Assembly: GCF_026914305.1 (NCBI RefSeq)
Contig: NZ_CP113866.1
Location: 1,553,501-1,617,500, forward strand
Direction: 5' to 3'
Length of the DNA stretch: 64,000 bases
DNA from: Caldicellulosiruptor acetigenus
GTDB taxonomy: Bacteria; Bacillota; Thermoanaerobacteria; Caldicellulosiruptorales; Caldicellulosiruptoraceae
Numbering within the stretch: the first letter of the stretch is position 1; every line of letters starts with the position of its first letter. Positions 45,878 to 53,091 of the stretch are shown piece by piece. The notes under the pieces were generated by a model. The model saw only the letters and a list, made by a program, of their open reading frames with translations, was not told the origin of the DNA and ran no database searches. The position numbers were made by a program, and so were the translations under genes.

Positions 45878-47308
45878 ATGTTCAAAAACAAACCTAATCA
45901 GCTTTCATTTTTAGACTTGTATTCCCACATAAAGGCCTCGGCTCTTTACAAGCCTGAAAGCCTCTTGGGCTTGTTCAACAAATTCATCGACTTGTCCAAC
46001 TACATACCTTCTTCTTTCTACAAAGCCTACTACAAATACTTCGGTAAGCATAGATACTTCTCTTTAGAATCTATGCTTCTTTGCTTTTTTGTCCAAAAAA
46101 TCCTTAAACTCAATACCTTAACCCAACTTCGCGCTGTCTTGCTTAACTCATATGAACTTCGCTCATTTTGTAATCTACATGGCAATGTCCCTTCTATCTC
46201 TACTTTCTCTCGCTTCAGAAAAATATTTGCAAGCGAAATCCAAAAACTTTTCCAAAATATCTCTATCCATGCACACAATATCTCTATCCAACAATGCCCT
46301 GAACTTGCTTCAATCCTAATCTTCGATACAACCGGTATTGTCCCAAAGGTTCGTGAAAACAACCCTAAATTCATTCAATCACTCTTGAAAAATACCTCAA
46401 AAGCTAACCCTGAGCTGTCTTCTGACAAAATCTACTCTCTTGTTTATTCTTCTTTGCCTAAAACTGCTAACGCTAATTCTAATATCCGCCTTATGTTCGT
46501 AAATGGCCATTTCTGCTGGGCTTTAAAATTTGCTGTCATTACCAACGCTCTCGGTATTCCTTTAGCTTTAGTTCCTCTGTTTGACTCTGATTCTCCTTCG
46601 TCAGACCCACTGCAACATAAAGCTATCTCTGACTCTAAAGCTTTAATTCCTTCACTCGAAACTCTATTCTCTTATCTACCTAAAAATTTCTCTACTTTCA
46701 TCGCTGACAGTGCCTTGGATTCACACAACATCTACTCCACTTTAAAAAATTCTTTCAACTTCTCCAAAATTGTTATCCCTCTAAATACAAGAGCCTCTAA
46801 AAATACTACACCTACTTCAGACCCTAATATCGTTATATCTGAAGATGGTGTCCCAATCTGCAAAAAGTTCAATAAACCTTTTAAACCTGAAGGCAAATGT
46901 CAAGGCAAAAATCGCTCATTGCGCTTTAAATGGATTTGCCCTATGTCTTGTTACAAAGACGGCAAACGCATCTGCTCTTGCCCTCAGCCTTGTACTACCT
47001 CTAAATCGGGCAGAATGTTCTATACATACCCAGATAACTTTCGCTCTTTCCCAGGAATCAACAGAAATTCCCAAGAGTTTTTTGACCTCTACAAAAAACG
47101 TGTCGCTGTAGAGCAGACTATTTACCACCTAAAATCCTACATGGGCTCTGATACAACACAAACTCTTGATCATATTCCTATTTTCTCTGATTTCTTGCTC
47201 TCTGCTATTACTTATTCGCTCTTATTTATCCTTGCTCACAACATTAAACTCTATTGTTCTAAATTAACTATCAAAAAACTGAGCAAACTTAAAAAACTTA
47301 TAGCTTAA
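45878..47308 (+). CDS. DDE transposase, IS copy C
   Basis: 476 aa, intact: MFKNKPNQLSFLDLYSHI start, IFDTTGIVPK, FIADSALDS, C-rich CSCPQPC, VEQTIYHLKS. Unassigned IS family; long variable target repeats (15-18 bp in B-D) are unusual for IS4/IS5. Same protein as copy D. Confidence 0.88.
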   Translation: MFKNKPNQLSFLDLYSHIKASALYKPESLLGLFNKFIDLSNYIPSSFYKAYYKYFGKHRYFSLESMLLCFFVQKILKLNTLTQLRAVLLNSYELRSFCNLHGNVPSISTFSRFRKIFASEIQKLFQNISIHAHNISIQQCPELASILIFDTTGIVPKVRENNPKFIQSLLKNTSKANPELSSDKIYSLVYSSLPKTANANSNIRLMFVNGHFCWALKFAVITNALGIPLALVPLFDSDSPSSDPLQHKAISDSKALIPSLETLFSYLPKNFSTFIADSALDSHNIYSTLKNSFNFSKIVIPLNTRASKNTTPTSDPNIVISEDGVPICKKFNKPFKPEGKCQGKNRSLRFKWICPMSCYKDGKRICSCPQPCTTSKSGRMFYTYPDNFRSFPGINRNSQEFFDLYKKRVAVEQTIYHLKSYMGSDTTQTLDHIPIFSDFLLSAITYSLLFILAHNIKLYCSKLTIKKLSKLKKLIA

Positions 47309-47594
47309 AACTACAATTTTTCTTGAGTAATTAATCCACTAAAGTTAACCTACTAACTAAAGGTTTATGATTTTGTTTTTTATTTAACCTTCTAAAACTT
47401 AGAGTTTAGAAGGCTTAGGATGCTATTGTCTTTTTTGAACTTTTCAATCCTTGTCGTATATTTGCTCCTGAATACTTTTGTTATCATTGATAATATATGG
47501 TTTCAATCCTTCTCTTCTTTTTATATTTTAATTGTATTTCCTGTTTATACTGGCATCTTTTCCCTTCAATCACCACCTATTTTGCAAACGGCTA

Positions 47595-47612
47595 AAATAT
47601 AAATTATTGTAA
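47595..47612. repeat. Target duplication, IS C right (18 bp)
   Basis: Matches 45725-45742; it includes the -10 of the original DUF1292 promoter. Confidence 0.85.
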
Positions 47613-47634
47613 TACAAAAATTGGCACGTGTCAA
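47606..47634 (-). promoter_or_regulatory. Original promoter of DUF1292, now facing IS C
   Basis: On the minus strand TTGACA (47629-47634), 17 bp, TACAAT (47606-47611). Before insertion it lay just upstream of the DUF1292 start. It now transcribes into the element, antisense to the transposase. Confidence 0.72.
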
Positions 47635-47657
47635 CACTCAAATTAATCTACAATATA

Positions 47658-47975
47658 TTATCCCCACCAGATTTCATCATAACCATCTTCTTGGTCTTTT
47701 GGTCCTTCATAAAAGTCCAAATAGCAAATCTTGCCTGTGGATTTTTCAACCATCTTTAATCTGAACATAAAATCTGGATGTTCTATCTTATCAACTGCAT
47801 CATAGTCGTAAGCATCTTCCCAGGCAACTTCAAAACCAAAACTTTCAAGGTCGCTAATGACTTCCTGAATCTCATATTCAAAGTCAATATCAATCTCAGG
47901 GATATTCCCTTCTTTTAAAAGCTTTGCAACCTCATCAATTTCGCCTGTTTGATATCTAAAACCTCTTTTTATCAT
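47658..47975 (-). CDS. Conserved acidic protein of unknown function
   Basis: 105 aa, not recognised. Acidic, Asp/Glu/Tyr-rich, no signal peptide or membrane segment. ATG follows AAAGGGG. It lies between the displaced DUF1292 promoter and an epimerase gene. Could be immunity- or antitoxin-like by size and charge, but nothing supports that. Confidence 0.65.
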   Translation of the reverse strand: MIKRGFRYQTGEIDEVAKLLKEGNIPEIDIDFEYEIQEVISDLESFGFEVAWEDAYDYDAVDKIEHPDFMFRLKMVEKSTGKICYLDFYEGPKDQEDGYDEIWWG

Positions 47976-48057
47976 ATTCCAAACAACCCCTTTTCAATGA
48001 CATTATGAAATATATGCTTTTTTATTATGATATAATGATACCCTCTATAAAAAGGGT

Positions 48058-48975
48058 TTAAACAGACCTATCAATAAAATATTCGACTGTTTTTTTCAAC
48101 CCTTCCAAAAGTGAAAACTGTGGTGAAAATCCTAATACACTTTTTAAAAGATTATTTGAAAGACAGCTGTGTGCTATATCGCCGGGGCGTTTTGGCTGAT
48201 ACACAGGACTTTTTTTGTATCCTGTCAAGCCTGAGAGAATCTCAAACAGTTCATTTACTGACACATTTTTGCCAGTGCTAAGATTAAATGTTCCTGACAC
48301 AGAAGTTTCAAGTGCAACGCAGTTTGCCTCAGCAACATCTTCAACATATATAAAGTCTCTTGTCTGAGTCCCATCTCCAAATATAATTACATCTTTGCTG
48401 CTTTGCATACGTTCACAAAAAATTGATACAACTCCGCCCTCACCAAACGGGTCCTGCCGTGGCCCATAGACATTTGAATATCTGAAAATGATATACTCAA
48501 AATTAAAATTGTGCGCAAACATCTTGATATATTCTTCCGAAGTAAGCTTGGACAGACCATAAAAAGATTCTGGTCTTAACGGGTGATTTTCGTCAATTGG
48601 AATATACTCAGGTTCTCCATAAACTGCTGCTGAGGATGCGAAAATAAATTTTTTCACTTTGTATTTTGCACAGTAATCAAGTAGATTAACCGTGCCCAAG
48701 ACATTTATACTGCAATCAAGATAAGCATCTTCCATAGACTTTGCAACACTCACCTGAGCTGCCTGGTGTATACAATATTCAATTTTGTTTTCTTCGAATA
48801 CTTTTTCTAAATTGTCACGAATGTCAAGTTGATAAAACTTAGCTTTTGGATTAATATTACAAACATTGCCCGAAAGAAGATTGTCCACAATGCATACATC
48901 ATATCCTCTTTCAATGAGCTTGTCGACAATATGCGACCCAATAAAGCCAGCACCGCCTGTCACAAGAACTGCCAA
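48058..48975 (-). CDS. NAD-dependent UDP-sugar epimerase (GalE-like)
   Basis: About 305 aa. The start TTG at 48975 after AAGGAG gives MAVLVTGGAGFIGSH, the Rossmann GxxGxxG; the open frame reaches a GTG at 48987 that overlaps the Shine-Dalgarno. SSAAVYG and YGLSKLTSE supply Ser and YxxxK. Probably UDP-glucose 4-epimerase or a relative for surface polysaccharide. Own promoter at 49013-49041. Confidence 0.88.
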   Translation of the reverse strand: MAVLVTGGAGFIGSHIVDKLIERGYDVCIVDNLLSGNVCNINPKAKFYQLDIRDNLEKVFEENKIEYCIHQAAQVSVAKSMEDAYLDCSINVLGTVNLLDYCAKYKVKKFIFASSAAVYGEPEYIPIDENHPLRPESFYGLSKLTSEEYIKMFAHNFNFEYIIFRYSNVYGPRQDPFGEGGVVSIFCERMQSSKDVIIFGDGTQTRDFIYVEDVAEANCVALETSVSGTFNLSTGKNVSVNELFEILSGLTGYKKSPVYQPKRPGDIAHSCLSNNLLKSVLGFSPQFSLLEGLKKTVEYFIDRSV

Positions 48976-49012
48976 TAGACTTTGCACTCCTTTTTATTTT
49001 GTATATAGAAAA

Positions 49013-49041
49013 AGTATATATCTAATTTATTTCAATTGCAA
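49013..49041 (-). promoter_or_regulatory. Promoter of the epimerase gene
   Basis: Minus strand TTGCAA (49036-49041), 17 bp, TATACT (49013-49018). A lone TATAAT near 49049 points the other way. Confidence 0.68.
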
Positions 49042-49089
49042 ACTTTGATATAATTAGAGGATGAAATAAATTTAAACTTCAGGGGGTTT

Positions 49090-49692
49090 TTGAAATACAA
49101 AATGAAAACCAAAAAGATATTTCTGTATAGTTTGCACATTTTGAAAAATCACTTTCTAACAATGGTCATATTCATAGCATTCATGTATTTGTACTTTTCT
49201 CTTTTCAGAGGAGTAACTTCACAGCTTATAAGTGGCATAGTTATATGTCTGCTTTACTTATATGGCAATTTTTCAAGTGGCAGGTTTCATGCAAAAAAAA
49301 GAGATGCGCTGTCTTTTTTAGAAGGTGCTGCAGCTATAGCAATAGCTTCACTTCCCACAATTATTTTAGCTATACTGGCAACAAATTATGTATCTTTGAA
49401 CGATAAGGGTTTTTTAAACTCTCACTGGGCAAATGTTGCGTTCAGACTTTGGAACTCCCCTTTTATTGGTGTGTATTCATACGCAGATGAGATTGCAAAA
49501 ACCAAGCATTCAGTGGATGTTATAGTAACAATTTACTGGATATCTGCTTTGTTTTTGCCAGTTTCGTCTTGGATAGGTTATTTAATTGGGGTATTGGAAA
49601 AGAAAGAACTTATTAAGCTTCCTGAATATACACTTTTACCTAAAAAGAAGAGCCAAAATAAAAAGCAGGGCAAAACCGGGAAATCCTATTAA
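49090..49692 (+). CDS. Membrane protein of unknown function
   Basis: About 200 aa with four predicted membrane helices and a Lys-rich C-tail. Start is uncertain: TTG at 49090 lies 3 nt after AGGGGG, ATG at 49102 lies further. Not recognised. Its last 57 nt overlap bofA on the other strand, and the overlapped part is the Lys-rich tail. Confidence 0.7.
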   Translation: MKYKMKTKKIFLYSLHILKNHFLTMVIFIAFMYLYFSLFRGVTSQLISGIVICLLYLYGNFSSGRFHAKKRDALSFLEGAAAIAIASLPTIILAILATNYVSLNDKGFLNSHWANVAFRLWNSPFIGVYSYADEIAKTKHSVDVIVTIYWISALFLPVSSWIGYLIGVLEKKELIKLPEYTLLPKKKSQNKKQGKTGKSY

Positions 49693-49818
49693 AGTTCCAA
49701 TTGCAAGGTTTGCCATGTTAAATCCAATATGAAGACCATACGGCTGGCACAAGAGATTAAAAAGGATAATAAAAGATGCAGTAAGAATAAATCTTATAAT
49801 TAAATCAAAAAGTCTCAT
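49636..49818 (-). CDS. bofA: BofA-family pro-sigma-K processing inhibitor
   Basis: 60 aa, two hydrophobic segments. The C-terminal GFNMANLAIGTLIGFPGFALLF matches BofA (GxNxxNxxxxGxxGxPG), which holds SpoIVFB inactive in Bacillus. ATG follows GAGGTAATCCATAT. Gene order ybaB-recR-yaaL-bofA is the one conserved in Bacillota, which supports the call. Confidence 0.85.
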   Translation of the reverse strand: MRLFDLIIRFILTASFIILFNLLCQPYGLHIGFNMANLAIGTLIGFPGFALLFILALLFR

Positions 49819-49872
49819 ATATGGATTACCTCAGATTTGGCTTTTCTAAATATAAATTTATGTAAAATCAAA

Positions 49873-49905
49873 AATAAAAAGAACCCTCTTTTTTAGTGAG
49901 GGTTC
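49873..49905 (-). terminator. Terminator overlapping the yaaL stop
   Basis: GAACCCTC (49881-49888) / GAGGGTTC (49898-49905), with T-run on the minus strand. The yaaL stop codon lies in the hairpin loop, so bofA depends on read-through or another promoter. Confidence 0.8.
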
Positions 49906-50141
49906 TGCTTTAGGATTTTATACAGGTAGTTTAACCATTTTTCAGCAAGAATTTGCTGATAGATGGCTATTTCTATAAGGTCTTGGTCAGAAGCGAAATT
50001 AAAAATGGTGTTTGCAGAGGCGAGCAACCCCTTTACATACTTAAGTAAAGACTCATAGTCACTTCTTTTTTGCTCATCCATTTCTTTGCTAAGCTTATCT
50101 GCAAATTGGTCTGCGACAACATTTAAAATATCCACTTTCAT
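49893..50141 (-). CDS. yaaL: YaaL/DUF2508 family protein
   Basis: 82 aa, mostly helical: MDEQKRSDYESLLKYVKGLLASANTIFNFASD is typical of DUF2508. Function unknown. Placed between recR and bofA as in Bacillus. Confidence 0.8.
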   Translation of the reverse strand: MKVDILNVVADQFADKLSKEMDEQKRSDYESLLKYVKGLLASANTIFNFASDQDLIEIAIYQQILAEKWLNYLYKILKQNPH

Positions 50142-50215
50142 CTTAAATTTACATTCAACCTCATTTATAAAGCTTCTTTTATATATTATGCACCAATATT
50201 TTATTTAATATACTA

Positions 50216-50815
50216 CTAAATTTCTCTTCTTCCTTCTATTGCTTTGAGAATTGTAACCTCATCAGCGTACTCAATGTCACCGCCAACTGGAATTCCTCTG
50301 GCAATTCTTGTAACCTTGATACCCATTGGTTTTATAAGCCGCGCCAAGTATGAGGCTGTTGCCTCACCATCAACGTCAGGGTTTGTGGCAATTATAACCT
50401 CTTTGACTTGTGGGTCAGAAAGTCTCTTCATCAGAACATCAATTGTAAGCTGTTCAGGGTATTTACCTTTGAGCGGAGATATTGCACCGTGAAGCACATG
50501 ATAAAGTCCTTTATATTCCTTTACTCTTTCAAGTGCTGCAACATCCTGTGGCTCTTCCACAACACAGATAATGCTTCTATCTCTCTTCTCATCTTTGCAT
50601 ATAGGACATACTTCATCTTCTGTAAAGTTACAGCACACTTTGCACAGTTTTGTGCTGATTTTAGCACTCAAGATAGCATCAGCAAGTGCTTTGACATCTT
50701 CAGTTTTCATATTAATGATGTGAAATGCAAGCCTCTGGGCAGTTTTCTGACCAATGCCAGGAAGTTTTTCAAGCTGCTGAATAAGTTTTGATATAGAATT
50801 TTCTTTCTGCTGCAT
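50216..50815 (-). CDS. recR: Recombination mediator protein
   Basis: 199 aa. Helix-hairpin-helix [19 protein letters not shown], zinc finger [16 protein letters not shown], Toprim domain with [10 protein letters not shown]. Loads RecA in the RecFOR pathway. 18 nt after ybaB. Confidence 0.97.
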   Translation of the reverse strand: MQQKENSISKLIQQLEKLPGIGQKTAQRLAFHIINMKTEDVKALADAILSAKISTKLCKVCCNFTEDEVCPICKDEKRDRSIICVVEEPQDVAALERVKEYKGLYHVLHGAISPLKGKYPEQLTIDVLMKRLSDPQVKEVIIATNPDVDGEATASYLARLIKPMGIKVTRIARGIPVGGDIEYADEVTILKAIEGRREI

Positions 50816-50833
50816 CTTCCTCTCAACCTCGTT

Positions 50834-51175
50834 TTAAAAAAGACCTGGGATTCCAAACCCTGTAACTTTTTGCATCTCTTCTTCAACCATCTTATCAACC
50901 TTTCTTATAGCTTCATTTACACATGCAACTATCAAATCCTGCAAAGTTTCCACATCTTCCGGGTCAACAACCTCCGGCAATATTTGGATGCTTTTTATCT
51001 CTTTTTTGCCATTAATAACAACCTTGACAGCACCACCGCCGCTACTTACCTCAATCTCCCTTTGATTTAACTCCTCTTGCAACTTTTCTATTTCCTCTTG
51101 CATTTTTTTTGCCTGTTTCTGTAATTGATTTATATTAAAGCCACCACCAAGCCCAGGAAACCTATTTTTTGCCAT
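50834..51175 (-). CDS. ybaB: YbaB/EbfC nucleoid-associated protein
   Basis: 113 aa, LQKQAKKMQEEIEKLQEEL helix and VEVSSGGGAVKVVINGKKEI body. DNA-binding companion of recR. ATG follows AAGGAGGT. dnaX, often upstream, is absent; IS copy D and sbcC lie there instead. Confidence 0.94.
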   Translation of the reverse strand: MAKNRFPGLGGGFNINQLQKQAKKMQEEIEKLQEELNQREIEVSSGGGAVKVVINGKKEIKSIQILPEVVDPEDVETLQDLIVACVNEAIRKVDKMVEEEMQKVTGFGIPGLF

Positions 51176-51195
51176 TAAAGTTTTACCTCCTTGTT

Positions 51196-51210
51196 CATCA
51201 TTTATTTCAA
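51196..51210. repeat. Target duplication, IS D left (15 bp)
   Basis: CATCATTTATTTCAA, repeated at 53063-53077. Confidence 0.85.
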
Positions 51211-51273
51211 TAGCCTTTTGCAGAAACGCTCAAGATGAGCGTTATCAAGCTTTATATAGAATCAAAAAAGTCT

Positions 51274-51342
51274 GGACCCCCTCCTCATAGTTGTAGTAAA
51301 ATATGTGTATATAAAACAAATTTTCTACTATGAGGAGGGTCC
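51274..51342 (+). other. RBS-sequestering hairpin of IS copy D
   Basis: Same stem as in copy C: 51274-51291 with 51327-51342. Confidence 0.75.
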
Positions 51343-51345
51343 AAA

Positions 51346-52776
51346 ATGTTCAAAAACAAACCTAATCAGCTTTCATTTTTAGACTTGTATTCCCACATAA
51401 AGGCCTCGGCTCTTTACAAGCCTGAAAGCCTCTTGGGCTTGTTCAACAAATTCATCGACTTGTCCAACTACATACCTTCTTCTTTCTACAAAGCCTACTA
51501 CAAATACTTCGGTAAGCATAGATACTTCTCTTTAGAATCTATGCTTCTTTGCTTTTTTGTCCAAAAAATCCTTAAACTCAATACCTTAACCCAACTTCGC
51601 GCTGTCTTGCTTAACTCATATGAACTTCGCTCATTTTGTAATCTACATGGCAATGTCCCTTCTATCTCTACTTTCTCTCGCTTCAGAAAAATATTTGCAA
51701 GCGAAATCCAAAAACTTTTCCAAAATATCTCTATCCATGCACACAATATCTCTATCCAACAATGCCCTGAACTTGCTTCAATCCTAATCTTCGATACAAC
51801 CGGTATTGTCCCAAAGGTTCGTGAAAACAACCCTAAATTCATTCAATCACTCTTGAAAAATACCTCAAAAGCTAACCCTGAGCTGTCTTCTGACAAAATC
51901 TACTCTCTTGTTTATTCTTCTTTGCCTAAAACTGCTAACGCTAATTCTAATATCCGCCTTATGTTCGTAAATGGCCATTTCTGCTGGGCTTTAAAATTTG
52001 CTGTCATTACCAACGCTCTCGGTATTCCTTTAGCTTTAGTTCCTCTGTTTGACTCTGATTCTCCTTCGTCAGACCCACTGCAACATAAAGCTATCTCTGA
52101 CTCTAAAGCTTTAATTCCTTCACTCGAAACTCTATTCTCTTATCTACCTAAAAATTTCTCTACTTTCATCGCTGACAGTGCCTTGGATTCACACAACATC
52201 TACTCCACTTTAAAAAATTCTTTCAACTTCTCCAAAATTGTTATCCCTCTAAATACAAGAGCCTCTAAAAATACTACACCTACTTCAGACCCTAATATCG
52301 TTATATCTGAAGATGGTGTCCCAATCTGCAAAAAGTTCAATAAACCTTTTAAACCTGAAGGCAAATGTCAAGGCAAAAATCGCTCATTGCGCTTTAAATG
52401 GATTTGCCCTATGTCTTGTTACAAAGACGGCAAACGCATCTGCTCTTGCCCTCAGCCTTGTACTACCTCTAAATCGGGCAGAATGTTCTATACATACCCA
52501 GATAACTTTCGCTCTTTCCCAGGAATCAACAGAAATTCCCAAGAGTTTTTTGACCTCTACAAAAAACGTGTCGCTGTAGAGCAGACTATTTACCACCTAA
52601 AATCCTACATGGGCTCTGATACAACACAAACTCTTGATCATATTCCTATTTTCTCTGATTTCTTGCTCTCTGCTATTACTTATTCGCTCTTATTTATCCT
52701 TGCTCACAACATTAAACTCTATTGTTCTAAATTAACTATCAAAAAACTGAGCAAACTTAAAAAACTTATAGCTTAA
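51346..52776 (+). CDS. DDE transposase, IS copy D
   Basis: 476 aa, same protein as copy C. Intact frame, GAGGAGGG before the ATG. With the identical ends, copies C and D are the most likely active members of this family here. Confidence 0.88.
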   Translation: MFKNKPNQLSFLDLYSHIKASALYKPESLLGLFNKFIDLSNYIPSSFYKAYYKYFGKHRYFSLESMLLCFFVQKILKLNTLTQLRAVLLNSYELRSFCNLHGNVPSISTFSRFRKIFASEIQKLFQNISIHAHNISIQQCPELASILIFDTTGIVPKVRENNPKFIQSLLKNTSKANPELSSDKIYSLVYSSLPKTANANSNIRLMFVNGHFCWALKFAVITNALGIPLALVPLFDSDSPSSDPLQHKAISDSKALIPSLETLFSYLPKNFSTFIADSALDSHNIYSTLKNSFNFSKIVIPLNTRASKNTTPTSDPNIVISEDGVPICKKFNKPFKPEGKCQGKNRSLRFKWICPMSCYKDGKRICSCPQPCTTSKSGRMFYTYPDNFRSFPGINRNSQEFFDLYKKRVAVEQTIYHLKSYMGSDTTQTLDHIPIFSDFLLSAITYSLLFILAHNIKLYCSKLTIKKLSKLKKLIA

Positions 52777-53062
52777 AACTACAATTTTTCTTGAGTAATT
52801 AATCCACTAAAGTTAACCTACTAACTAAAGGTTTATGATTTTGTTTTTTATTTAACCTTCTAAAACTTAGAGTTTAGAAGGCTTAGGATGCTATTGTCTT
52901 TTTTGAACTTTTCAATCCTTGTCGTATATTTGCTCCTGAATACTTTTGTTATCATTGATAATATATGGTTTCAATCCTTCTCTTCTTTTTATATTTTAAT
53001 TGTATTTCCTGTTTATACTGGCATCTTTTCCCTTCAATCACCACCTATTTTGCAAACGGCTA

Positions 53063-53077
53063 CATCATTTATTTCAA
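53063..53077. repeat. Target duplication, IS D right (15 bp)
   Basis: Matches 51196-51210. Confidence 0.85.
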
Positions 53078-53091
53078 GAAATACTTTTATA

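Larger units (their letters stand above)
45743..47594 (+). mobile_element. IS copy C, complete
   Basis: 1852 bp, TAGCC to GGCTA, flanked by an 18-bp target duplication. Appears identical over its full length to copy D at 51211-53062, including non-coding ends, implying recent transposition. Includes a subterminal hairpin (AACGCTC/GAGCGTT). Confidence 0.9.
51211..53062 (+). mobile_element. IS copy D, complete
   Basis: 1852 bp, appears identical to copy C with offset 5468. Different 15-bp target duplication, so it is an independent insertion, between sbcC and ybaB. Confidence 0.9.
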
